Positions 18,646 through 26,719 of a stretch of DNA of 64,000 nt are shown piece by piece. The notes below the pieces were generated by a model, which saw nothing but the letters and a program-made list of their open reading frames with translations, was not told where the DNA came from and did no database searches. The stretch lies in contig NZ_LYBV02000009.1 in assembly GCF_001660705.2 (NCBI RefSeq), positions 62,001-126,000 on the forward strand, written 5' to 3'. The DNA comes from Saccharicrinis aurantiacus. GTDB lineage: Bacteria; Bacteroidota; Bacteroidia; Bacteroidales; Marinilabiliaceae. Within the stretch, counting starts at the first letter, position 1. Each line of letters starts with the position of its first letter. A program made the translations under genes and the position numbers.

Positions 18646-20022
18646 ATGAATGAGCAATATACATATCATGCAATAAAGGTTGATCATAATGTATGTTACG
18701 GTTGTACCCATTGTATGCATGTATGTCCTACAAACTCAATTCGAGTTAATAATGGTAAAGCGCATATACTGATAGATAAGTGTATCGATTGCGGCGAATG
18801 CTTGAAAAATTGCCCAGTAAATGCCATTTATGTCGATCAAGATGACTTTAGTAATATCTACGAGTATAAGTATCGTGTAGCTCTCGTTCCAGCGGTTCTT
18901 ACAGGTCAATTTCCAACCAATATTATCGAAGAAGAGATCTTTGGTGAAATGAATAAATTGGGCTTCACTCATGTATACCATGCGGAAGATATGGCTCCAG
19001 TAATTAAAGAGCTTATTAACTACCAAATTTCGGAGGACACAGATAAGCCACTTATTTCTACTTTTTGCCCTGCTGTAGTACGTCTTATTCAAGTAAAGTT
19101 TCCGCTTTTGTTACCACACTTAGTAGATACATTACCTCCAATTGATGCATCGGCTATTTATTATCGAAAATTATTGGTTGAAGAAGGGATACCCGAAAAC
19201 GAAATCGGGATATTTTATATAACACCATGTGCAGCTAAAATAGCATCTATTAAGAATAATTTGTCATCGAGTAATTCAAATATTAATGGTGTTATTAATA
19301 TGAGTTTCTTGTACAACCGTATTTATGGTGCCATTAAAAATAGTAATTCGTGCACTACAAAAAATCCTTTATTGTCTGAGCTCACTCAGGATAGCATTAA
19401 ATGGAGTTTGTCGCGCGGCGAACTTAGTCAGATTGATGGGACAGGTTTAGCCGTTGATGAAATTAATAATGTGATTGAATTTCTGGAGTTGCTTGAGAAT
19501 GGAGAGGTACCTGAACTGGACTTCCTAGAGTTGAGAACTTGTGACCAAGGTTGCGCTGGTGGTGCTCTTTTGCAAGGGAATCGTTTTTTAACGGTAGAGC
19601 GAATTAAAACACGAGCTAAAAAGCTAAAGATAAATTCTTTCCAAGAGTCATATTGGGATAAATGTAAAGACGTATTTAATAATAAAGCCTGTTTGAAATA
19701 TGAGGTTAAGGAGGCAAAACCGGCAGTTTTAGATAAAGATTTTTCTAAAGCTCTTAAAAAGATGGAGCGCATCAGAGATCTTATGTGCTTTTTACCCGGA
19801 ATAGATTGTGGTGCCTGTGGGTCGCCGAGTTGTCAAACTCTGGCTGAAGATATAGTGCAAGGGGATTCAAACCTATCAAATTGCGTGTTTTTGCAACGGA
19901 TGATGGAAAAGAAAAGGAAACTTCACAGCAATCATGCCATTCGTATAATTGAAGGAACATGGGGTAAAGATAGATTAGATAAGGACTGTAAAAAGAAAGG
20001 AGCAAAAAATGAAGATATCTGA
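18646..20022 (+). CDS. [FeFe] hydrogenase-like protein with ferredoxin and C-terminal Fe-S domains, probably sensory
   Basis: 458 residues. Order: two [4Fe-4S] ferredoxin motifs (CYGCTHCMHVCP, CIDCGECLKNCP; residues 17-56), an H-cluster domain (about 75-330), and a C-terminal 4Fe-4S motif (Cys 388, 391, 396, 413 in DCGACGSPSC...NC). The four H-cluster cysteines remain: Cys141 in STFCPAVV, Cys195 in TPCAAK, Cys299 and Cys303 in RTCDQGCAGG. The cysteine that normally precedes Cys141 and carries protons (TSCCP in active enzymes) is Phe140, and the rest of the three motifs is degenerate. This pattern is known from HydS-like putative H2 sensors. Unlike many of those it has no PAS domain. Its end overlaps the next gene by 14 bases. 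Confidence 0.82.
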   Translation: MNEQYTYHAIKVDHNVCYGCTHCMHVCPTNSIRVNNGKAHILIDKCIDCGECLKNCPVNAIYVDQDDFSNIYEYKYRVALVPAVLTGQFPTNIIEEEIFGEMNKLGFTHVYHAEDMAPVIKELINYQISEDTDKPLISTFCPAVVRLIQVKFPLLLPHLVDTLPPIDASAIYYRKLLVEEGIPENEIGIFYITPCAAKIASIKNNLSSSNSNINGVINMSFLYNRIYGAIKNSNSCTTKNPLLSELTQDSIKWSLSRGELSQIDGTGLAVDEINNVIEFLELLENGEVPELDFLELRTCDQGCAGGALLQGNRFLTVERIKTRAKKLKINSFQESYWDKCKDVFNNKACLKYEVKEAKPAVLDKDFSKALKKMERIRDLMCFLPGIDCGACGSPSCQTLAEDIVQGDSNLSNCVFLQRMMEKKRKLHSNHAIRIIEGTWGKDRLDKDCKKKGAKNEDI

Positions 20023-20344
20023 AGTGGTAGATCAGTTGAATTTGAAAGTTTTTTCGGGATATAAAGGCCTACATAAAGAAATATTAGGAGCATATACCTC
20101 AGATCTGTTAAGTGATGTAATGGGAAACTTAAACGAAGGTTATATATGGATAACACTACAAACCCATCAGAATATAATGGCGGTATCCTCATTAAAAGAT
20201 GCATCTGCTATACTTATGGTGAAGGGATTAAGTCCGGAGGCAAGCACAATTAAAATGAGTGAAGAGGAAGGTATCCCGATTTTAGGAACAGAATTAGAGA
20301 CTTTTGAAATATCGGGTAAATTATTCATGCTACTTAATCAATAA
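20009..20344 (+). CDS. DRTGG-domain protein, second copy
   Basis: 111 residues, paralogue of the gene at 17836: MKISEVVDQLNLKVFSG, TSDLLSDVMG, 'GYIWITLQTHQNIMAV' and the end 'EEEGIPILGTELETFEISGKLF'. It overlaps the preceding hydrogenase-like gene by 14 bases in another frame, which suggests translational coupling. Two diverged copies in one operon suggest a heteromer or two ligands. Function unknown. Confidence 0.75.
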   Translation: MKISEVVDQLNLKVFSGYKGLHKEILGAYTSDLLSDVMGNLNEGYIWITLQTHQNIMAVSSLKDASAILMVKGLSPEASTIKMSEEEGIPILGTELETFEISGKLFMLLNQ

Positions 20345-20352
20345 CAATTGAA

Positions 20353-21072
20353 ATGAAGAATTATCGGGCCGATTTACATATTCATACAGTGCTATCTCCT
20401 TGTGCTAGTTTAGATATGAGTCCTGATAACATTATAAAAGAAGCAATAAAAAAGAAGCTTGATATAATTGGAATAACAGATCATAATTCAACCAAACAAT
20501 GCAAAGTAGTTGATGTACTAGGAAAGAAAAATGGTATAAAAGTTCTTTTAGGAGTTGAAGTTAGCAGTAAAGAGGAGGTACACTGCTTGGCTTATTTTGA
20601 GAGTTACACAGAATTGGCTTTATTTCAAGAATATATAGATCAACATTTGCCCTACATAAAAAATCAATCCAAAAAGTTTGGTGATCAGGTATGGGTAAAT
20701 CAGTTTAATGAGATAATTGGCATTGAAGAACGCTTACTAATAGTTGGTTTAAAGCAAACCATTGACGAGATAGCAATTAAGGTAAAAGAGCTTAGCGGTA
20801 TTTTTATTCCGGCTCATATTAATAAGGCTCGTAATAGCTTAATCAGTCAATTGGGATTTATGCCAACAAATTTGTCAGTAAACGCTATCGAGGTTTTTAA
20901 AGGTACTGATATAGATGCTTTATGTAAGCTGCACAAATGGGCAGCTCAGTATAGCATACTTACAAACTCAGATGCGCATGAATTGCAACAGATAGGACAA
21001 AATTGTAATAACATACAGCTTGAAGCTCCAACGTTTCAAGCCATAAAAGAAGCTTTAAAGAAAGGTTTATGA
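20353..21072 (+). CDS. PHP-domain metal-dependent phosphoesterase
   Basis: 239 residues. PHP motifs: DLHIHTVLSPC (motif 1), GITDHNS (motif 2), VEVSS (motif 3 region), FIPAHINKA and TNSDAHEL near the end supply the metal ligands His and Asp. The family hydrolyses phosphate esters, for example nucleotides and histidinol phosphate. In this hydrogenase operon the substrate is unknown; breaking down a signalling nucleotide or phosphoprotein is speculation. It starts 8 bases after the DRTGG gene and overlaps the next start by 4 bases (ATGA). Confidence 0.82.
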   Translation: MKNYRADLHIHTVLSPCASLDMSPDNIIKEAIKKKLDIIGITDHNSTKQCKVVDVLGKKNGIKVLLGVEVSSKEEVHCLAYFESYTELALFQEYIDQHLPYIKNQSKKFGDQVWVNQFNEIIGIEERLLIVGLKQTIDEIAIKVKELSGIFIPAHINKARNSLISQLGFMPTNLSVNAIEVFKGTDIDALCKLHKWAAQYSILTNSDAHELQQIGQNCNNIQLEAPTFQAIKEALKKGL

Positions 21073-21617
21073 GAGATTTATCTATGCATATTTTAGATAT
21101 TGTTGGTAACTCAGTAAGAGCAAAATCTACAGAAGTTAAAATCATATTGATGGAGGATATGGATTATGATATTCTCAGCTTGAGAATTGAAGACAATGGG
21201 TGTGGAATGAGTGAAGCTACCATTAAAAAGGCAATGGATCCCTTCTTTACTTCCCGAAAAACCCGTAAAGTAGGTCTTGGTATTCCTTTGTTGCAGCAAA
21301 ATGCAGAGTTAACAAATGGTGGGATAACTATTGAATCTGAAATAGGTAAAGGAACTCAACTAACTGCTGTGTTTGTACGCTCGCATATCGACAGGCCGCC
21401 ATTAGGCGATATTGCAGATACCATCGCTTTGATAATCTCCGGTAATCCGAATGTAAATATTATTTATTCTCATTCCTTTAATGATGAAAAGTACATTTTA
21501 ACTACAAAGGAAATTATTAACTCTTTAGAGAATGTGTCAATTTCTCATCCTAAAATAAACCAATTTATAAAGCAAATGATTGAAGAGAACCTTGAATTGA
21601 TAGGTGTTGAATTATAA
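21069..21617 (+). CDS. GHKL ATPase domain protein (histidine-kinase-like) in the hydrogenase operon
   Basis: 182 residues. N-box 'MHILDIVGNSVRAKS', G1 DNGCGM, F-box DPFFTSRKT, G2 GLGIPLLQQ and 'GTQLTAVFVRSHIDRPPLGD' mark a catalytic ATPase domain of the sensor kinase type, followed by a ~65-residue tail. There is no dimerisation/phosphoacceptor domain and no membrane segment. It is the second stand-alone ATPase in this operon. The ATGA overlap with the PHP gene indicates coupled translation. Confidence 0.8.
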   Translation: MRDLSMHILDIVGNSVRAKSTEVKIILMEDMDYDILSLRIEDNGCGMSEATIKKAMDPFFTSRKTRKVGLGIPLLQQNAELTNGGITIESEIGKGTQLTAVFVRSHIDRPPLGDIADTIALIISGNPNVNIIYSHSFNDEKYILTTKEIINSLENVSISHPKINQFIKQMIEENLELIGVEL

Positions 21618-21646
21618 AAAAAATCTACATTAAATACCCAAAGGAT

Positions 21647-22045
21647 ATGGCAAAAGTTAAAACACTAGAAGATTTGAAAAGGATGCGAGAATCCTTGCAA
21701 TCGGAGCTAAGTCTGAGAGAGAACAGTGATACCCCCGAAAAGCTGGTGCAAATTAAAGTATCCATGGCTACATGTGGTATTGCTTCAGGAGCCAAAGAAA
21801 CCATGAGCTTTATAATGGAGGAGCTATATAGGCGAAAGATAGATGCCGTGGTAACACAAACCGGATGTATGGGCTATTGCCACTCCGAACCTACCATTGA
21901 GGTACAACTTCCGGGAGCTGATCCGGTGGTATACGGAAATGTAAAAAAAGAGCGAGCCCAATTAATCATCGATCAACATATTATTGCAGGTAAATTGGTC
22001 GATGGTATTATTCCAGGCATTTATTCTACACCAGATAACAAATAA
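21647..22045 (+). CDS. Thioredoxin-like [2Fe-2S] ferredoxin protein
   Basis: 132 residues. An N-terminal coiled stretch is followed by a thioredoxin-like [2Fe-2S] fold with cysteines in 'ATCGIASGA' and 'TGCMGYCHSEP'. The same fold forms the N-terminus of HydB and the end of HydC/NuoE. The protein lies directly before HydB and is probably an electron carrier or accessory subunit of the complex. Confidence 0.8.
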   Translation: MAKVKTLEDLKRMRESLQSELSLRENSDTPEKLVQIKVSMATCGIASGAKETMSFIMEELYRRKIDAVVTQTGCMGYCHSEPTIEVQLPGADPVVYGNVKKERAQLIIDQHIIAGKLVDGIIPGIYSTPDNK

Positions 22046-22049
22046 TCTT

Positions 22050-23843
22050 ATGGCTAAATTCAAAAATCATATATTGGTTTGTGCGGGAACGGGCTGTAGA
22101 GCTTCTGAAGGAGAAGAGATTGTGCAGGAATTAAAAACGGCCGTAAGTCAAAATCAATTAGAAAATGAAGTTCAGGTAGTGCGTACAGGGTGTTTCGGCT
22201 TTTGCGAAAAGGGGCCTATTGTAAAAATGATACCCGACAATACTTTCTATACGCAAGTTAAAACCGCAGATGCAAAAGAAATAGTAGAAGAGCATATTAT
22301 AAAAGGGCGACAAGTTCAGCGTTTGTTGTATGAGAATCCCGAAGATGCTACGCGCATTTCCGACTCTAAGCATATGAACTTCTATAAAAAGCAAATCAGA
22401 ATAGCACTTCGCAACTGTGGCTTTATCAATCCGGAGAATATTAACGAGTATGTAGCCCGTGATGGCTACACAGCATTGGGTAAGGTAATTACTGAGATGA
22501 CACCCGAGGACTGTATTGATATTATTAAGCAATCGGGTTTGCGAGGTCGTGGAGGGGGAGGTTTCCCAACGGGTTTAAAATGGGAAATCACTAATAAGGT
22601 TGAAAGTGCAGAAAAGTATGTGGTATGTAATGCCGATGAGGGAGACCCAGGAGCATTCATGGATCGTTCTATACTTGAAGGCGATCCACATTCAGTGCTC
22701 GAAGCCATGGCTATTTGTGGCTATTGTATTGAAGCATCTGTTGGTCTTATTTATATCAGAGCCGAATATCCATTGGCCATTCAGCGATTAAAAATAGCCA
22801 TTGAGCAAGCACGAGACCTTGGAGTAATAGGAGATAATATTTTCGGAACAGAATTTAGTTTCGATGTAGAAATACGTTACGGAGCTGGTGCTTTTGTTTG
22901 CGGCGAAGAAACATCTCTGATACAATCTATGGAAGGCCTACGCGGTGAACCAACAGTAAAGCCACCCTTTCCATCGGTTAAGGGTTATATGGGTAAGCCC
23001 ACCAATGTAAATAATGTAGAAACCTTTGCCAACGTTCCGGTAATTATTAATAAAGGTGCTGCTTGGTTTGCATCCATTGGAACAGAAAAGAGTAAAGGAA
23101 CCAAGGTTTTTGCCTTGGCCGGGAAAATTAATAATGTTGGTTTAATCGAGGTACCTATGGGTACCACTTTGCGTGAGGTAATATTCGATATTGGTGGAGG
23201 TATAAAAGATGGTAGAAAGTTTAAGTCAGTTCAAACTGGTGGGCCATCAGGCGGATGCCTTACAGAGAAACACTTAGATGTACCCATTGATTACGATAAT
23301 CTATTAGAGTCGGGTTCAATGATGGGATCGGGCGGTATGATTGTAATGGATGAGGACGACTGTATGGTATCCGTAGCTAAGTTCTATCTCGATTTTACAG
23401 TAGAAGAATCCTGCGGCAAATGTGCGCCTTGCCGTATAGGCAATAAGCGTTTGTATGAAATTCTCGACAAAATTACCAAGGGAAAAGCTCAGTTTGAGGA
23501 TCTGGATAATCTACGTAACCTAGCTAATGTAATTAAGGATACCTCCTTATGTGGACTAGGGCAAACTTCGCCAAATCCGGTATTGTCAACAATGGATAAC
23601 TTCCCCGAAGAATATCTAGCTCATGTTCATCAAGGGAAATGCCCCGCCAAGCAATGTAAAGCTTTAAAAGAATATGTAATAAATGCCGAAACATGTGTAG
23701 GATGTACCTTGTGTTCTCGTGTTTGTCCGGTTAATGCAATTACGGGCGATAAAAAACAGCCTCACCTAATCAATGCCCAATTGTGTATAAAGTGCGGTGC
23801 ATGTTTTGCCAAATGTAAGTTTGGAGCCATCAGTATTCAGTAA
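22050..23843 (+). CDS. hydB: Trimeric [FeFe] hydrogenase subunit HydB (NuoF-like, FMN/NAD binding)
   Basis: 597 residues from the ATG at 22050; an upstream in-frame start at 21984 would overlap the previous gene by 62 bases and adds no conserved sequence. Order: thioredoxin-like [2Fe-2S] domain (CAGTGCRASEG, TGCFGFCEKGP), the NuoF core with RGRGGGGFPTGLKW and NADEGDPGAFMDRSILEGDP for FMN and NAD(H), the [4Fe-4S] motif SCGKCAPCRIG, and a C-terminal 2x[4Fe-4S] ferredoxin domain (CVGCTLCSRVCP, CIKCGACFAKC). This is the arrangement of HydB in bifurcating hydrogenases, where oxidation of NADH and ferredoxin is coupled to H2 formation. Confidence 0.92.
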   Translation: MAKFKNHILVCAGTGCRASEGEEIVQELKTAVSQNQLENEVQVVRTGCFGFCEKGPIVKMIPDNTFYTQVKTADAKEIVEEHIIKGRQVQRLLYENPEDATRISDSKHMNFYKKQIRIALRNCGFINPENINEYVARDGYTALGKVITEMTPEDCIDIIKQSGLRGRGGGGFPTGLKWEITNKVESAEKYVVCNADEGDPGAFMDRSILEGDPHSVLEAMAICGYCIEASVGLIYIRAEYPLAIQRLKIAIEQARDLGVIGDNIFGTEFSFDVEIRYGAGAFVCGEETSLIQSMEGLRGEPTVKPPFPSVKGYMGKPTNVNNVETFANVPVIINKGAAWFASIGTEKSKGTKVFALAGKINNVGLIEVPMGTTLREVIFDIGGGIKDGRKFKSVQTGGPSGGCLTEKHLDVPIDYDNLLESGSMMGSGGMIVMDEDDCMVSVAKFYLDFTVEESCGKCAPCRIGNKRLYEILDKITKGKAQFEDLDNLRNLANVIKDTSLCGLGQTSPNPVLSTMDNFPEEYLAHVHQGKCPAKQCKALKEYVINAETCVGCTLCSRVCPVNAITGDKKQPHLINAQLCIKCGACFAKCKFGAISIQ

Positions 23844-23939
23844 TGATTGAGTTCTATTAACTGGACAGCCTTGAATTTTTGCGATGAGCTCAACAATATT
23901 GGGTAGTAACTAAGAGCTAATAACTAACAACTAAAAGTT

Positions 23940-25703
23940 ATGAGTCAAATAAAATTAACTATAGATAATAAAACAGTGCAAGTAGCCCAAGGTACAAGCA
24001 TTGTTGATGCAGCCAAGCAGATAGGCGTTAATATACCCACGCTTTGCCACATGAAACTTGAGCATGTAGGTTATGAGAATAAACCTGGCGGATGCCGTAT
24101 ATGTGTAGTTGAGTTAGAAGGTCGTAAAAACCTAGCCCCAGCCTGCAAAACCATATGTACCGAAGGTATGCAAGTAAGCACACATACATTGCGTGTAATA
24201 AATGCACGCCGTACAGTAATGGAACTCATCTTGTCCGATCATCCTGCCGAGTGCCTCACCTGTGTTAAAAGCGGGAAGTGCGATTTACAAACACGAGCTC
24301 AAGAACTGGGCATACGCGAAATCCCTTATCAGGGCGAGCAATCAAAATATAAAGAAGATAAGTCGCCAGCCATTATACGCGATATGGACAAGTGTATTAT
24401 GTGCCGTCGTTGCGAAATGATGTGCAAACAAGTACAAACCGTGGGCTGCCTATCGGCCATTAATCGAGGCTTCGAGTCGGTGGTAGCACCCGCCTTCGAA
24501 ATGGATCTAGAGAAATCCACCTGCACCTACTGCGGGCAGTGTGTGGCCGTTTGTCCAACCGGAGCACTATCCGAAATCGACAATACCCGCAAGGTAATTG
24601 CCGCCTTGGTAAACCCCAATAAAACAGTAATAGTACAAACCGCTCCGGCAGTTCGTGCTGCCTTGGGCGAAGAGTTCGGACTAGAACCCGGCACCCTAGT
24701 AACTGGTAAAATGGTTTCGGCACTTAAAAAAATAGGCTTCGATAAAGTGTTCGATACCGACTTTGCCGCCGACCTCACCATAATGGAAGAAGGAACCGAG
24801 CTATTAAACCGCCTACAAAAACATTTGGCAGGCGATAAAAATGTAAAACTGCCCATATTAACATCGTGCTGCCCGGGCTGGGTTAACTTTTTTGAGACCA
24901 ACTACCCTGATATGCTCGATGTGCCATCCACCGCCAAATCGCCACAGCAAATGTTTGGTGCCATTGCCAAAACCTATTTAGCTGAGCAAATGAAGCTAAA
25001 ACGCGAAGATCTTGTGGTGGTTTCAGTAATGCCCTGCTTGGCTAAAAAGTACGAGTCGCAGCGCAAGGAGTTTCAAGTAAATGGTAATCCCGATGTTGAT
25101 TTATCCATCACCACACGCGAGCTGTCGCAAATGATAAAAGGAGCCAATCTAAATTTTAACGAACTACATAACGAAGAATTTGATAATCCAATGGGCGAAT
25201 CTACCGGAGCAGGTGTTATATTTGCCAACACTGGTGGCGTAATTGAAGCAGCCGTGCGCACCGCCTACGAGTTACATACCCAAAAGACCCTTGAGAAAGT
25301 CGACTTTCACGAACTCCGCGGTTTCGAAGGTATTCGTTCGGCAACGGTCGATTTCGATGGATTTCCTCTAAAAATAGGTATCGCCCACGGCTTAGGACAT
25401 GCACGTCAGTTGCTCAATGAGGTAAAAGCAGGCACATCCACCTTTCACGCCATCGAAATAATGGCCTGTCCAGGTGGATGCATCGGTGGGGCAGGGCAGC
25501 CTTACCACCATGGAGATACTAATATTTTAAAGCAAAGGGCAGCAGCAATTTATCGCGAAGATGCAGGAAAAGCCATACGCAAATCGCATCAAAACCCTTT
25601 TATCATCAAGTTGTACGATGAGTTTTTAGGAGAGCCATGTGGCGAAAAGGCGCATAAATTATTGCACACACATTACTTTGATAAAAAGCCTAAAGTGAAA
25701 TAG
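23940..25703 (+). CDS. hydA: Trimeric [FeFe] hydrogenase catalytic subunit HydA
   Basis: 587 residues. An N-terminal [2Fe-2S] domain (Cys 36, 52, 55, 69), a His-ligated [4Fe-4S] site (HPAECLTCVKSGKC), two [4Fe-4S] motifs (CIMCRRCEMMC, CTYCGQCVAVCP), then the H-cluster domain with the complete motifs TSCCPGW (Cys310, Cys311), MPCLAKKYE (Cys366) and EIMACPGGCIGG (Cys510, Cys514). The proton-relay Cys310 is present, so it should be active, in contrast to the homologue at 18646. It lies between HydB and HydC. No maturase genes (hydE, hydF, hydG) are in the window. Its base composition is richer in G+C than that of the genes around the cluster. Confidence 0.94.
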   Translation: MSQIKLTIDNKTVQVAQGTSIVDAAKQIGVNIPTLCHMKLEHVGYENKPGGCRICVVELEGRKNLAPACKTICTEGMQVSTHTLRVINARRTVMELILSDHPAECLTCVKSGKCDLQTRAQELGIREIPYQGEQSKYKEDKSPAIIRDMDKCIMCRRCEMMCKQVQTVGCLSAINRGFESVVAPAFEMDLEKSTCTYCGQCVAVCPTGALSEIDNTRKVIAALVNPNKTVIVQTAPAVRAALGEEFGLEPGTLVTGKMVSALKKIGFDKVFDTDFAADLTIMEEGTELLNRLQKHLAGDKNVKLPILTSCCPGWVNFFETNYPDMLDVPSTAKSPQQMFGAIAKTYLAEQMKLKREDLVVVSVMPCLAKKYESQRKEFQVNGNPDVDLSITTRELSQMIKGANLNFNELHNEEFDNPMGESTGAGVIFANTGGVIEAAVRTAYELHTQKTLEKVDFHELRGFEGIRSATVDFDGFPLKIGIAHGLGHARQLLNEVKAGTSTFHAIEIMACPGGCIGGAGQPYHHGDTNILKQRAAAIYREDAGKAIRKSHQNPFIIKLYDEFLGEPCGEKAHKLLHTHYFDKKPKVK

Positions 25704-25718
25704 AGTAAAGACTAAGAG

Positions 25719-26195
25719 ATGACAAAAATAAAATTAGCAGATAGTAAAGTAACAGAACTCAAACAAGTTTGTGCTAAATTCGATAATCAGAAAAACGAAC
25801 TCATCAACATCCTACACGGAGCACAAGAATTGTTTGGTTACCTACCCGCCGAAGTGCAAGAAATAATAGCACAGCAACTCAGCGTTGATGTGGCTCACGT
25901 ATATGGCGTAGTCACCTTTTACTCCTTCTTTAGCATGTCGCCCAAGGGCGAGCACCCCATTTCAGTATGTATGGGAACCGCGTGCTACGTGCGTGGTGCC
26001 GAAAAAGTCCTCGATGAGTTTAAGCGCATCCTAAACGTAAAAATAGGCGAAACCACACCCGATGGCAAATTCTCCGTCAGTAGCCTTCGTTGTGTAGGCG
26101 CCTGCGGTTTGGCACCCGTAGTAACCGTTGGCAGTAAAGTATATGGCCGTGTCACCATCGAAGAAGTGCAACAAATAATCAACGAATATCAATAG
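25719..26195 (+). CDS. hydC: Trimeric [FeFe] hydrogenase subunit HydC (NuoE-like)
   Basis: 158 residues. N-terminal helical bundle, then a thioredoxin-like [2Fe-2S] domain with cysteines in 'VCMGTACYVRGA' and 'LRCVGACGLAP', as in NuoE/HoxE. It completes the HydABC complex and passes electrons to or from the flavin of HydB. It starts 15 bases after hydA and is the last gene before the terminator at 26488. Confidence 0.93.
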   Translation: MTKIKLADSKVTELKQVCAKFDNQKNELINILHGAQELFGYLPAEVQEIIAQQLSVDVAHVYGVVTFYSFFSMSPKGEHPISVCMGTACYVRGAEKVLDEFKRILNVKIGETTPDGKFSVSSLRCVGACGLAPVVTVGSKVYGRVTIEEVQQIINEYQ

Positions 26196-26487
26196 TTTCT
26201 AATGTGATTTGTTCGCACTCTTATTTAAAAGAGTAATTGTGTATTAGAATTTATTTAGCTAGATGTTATTTATAATTATTTTAAATAATAGTAATGGTTT
26301 GTGTTTAACAATAAAGTATATTATATTCGAATATTAATTTGGAGCTATAAAGTTTTTAAGCTTATAATGTTGGGACTGATTCAAAAGTGATAATAAAAGT
26401 TATCAGCCAAGTACGTCTGTTAAAAAAGAAATTTAATACGTAGAGTATATTAAAGTAATTTAGTTTGGTGGGTTAAGGTTAGGTAAA

Positions 26488-26515
26488 AGTCATTCCGAAA
26501 GGAATGGCTTTTTTT
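26488..26515 (+). terminator. Intrinsic terminator of the hydrogenase operon
   Basis: AGTCATTCC pairs with GGAATGGCT around a GAAA loop and is followed by seven T. It lies 292 bases after the hydC stop codon, so either the operon has a long 3' untranslated region or a separate small transcript ends here. Confidence 0.85.
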
Positions 26516-26551
26516 GTGCAAAAAAAGTTGGAGTTAACTTACGAATAATAA

Positions 26552-26715
26552 GAAGTTGTTTAAGGTTGTAGGGGAATTGCGAGAGTGACAATTTGATTAT
26601 CAGTGGCAAAGCTCCATTTTTTATTGCATAGCCGTAGCTACGGAATAAAAATTAGCTGAAGCCAATTAAATCAAGGTGTTACTCGCAGATTTTCGATACA
26701 ACTTTAAACAACTTC
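26552..26715. repeat. Long imperfect palindrome (MITE-like element or large structured RNA)
   Basis: The left end GAAGTTGTTTAAGGTTGTA and the right end TACAACTTTAAACAACTTC are inverted copies. Pairing continues inward (TTGCGAGAGTGAC with GTTACTCGCAG; TGGCAAAGCTCC with the AGCTGAAGCCA side) to a perfect 12-bp centre CCGTAGCTACGG (26632-26643). The whole ~164 bases can fold on itself. It contains no open frame. Size and terminal inverted repeats suit a miniature inverted-repeat element, but no clear target-site duplication is visible. Confidence 0.65.
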
Positions 26716-26719
26716 AAAT

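Noticed and set aside
21984-22049. Earlier in-frame start for hydB
   Set aside because: It would overlap the preceding gene by 62 bases and adds 22 residues with no similarity to HydB; the ATG at 22050 fits the family start.
24460-25404. Several minus-strand open frames over hydA
   Set aside because: They are shadows of a GC-richer gene whose protein is clearly conserved on the plus strand.
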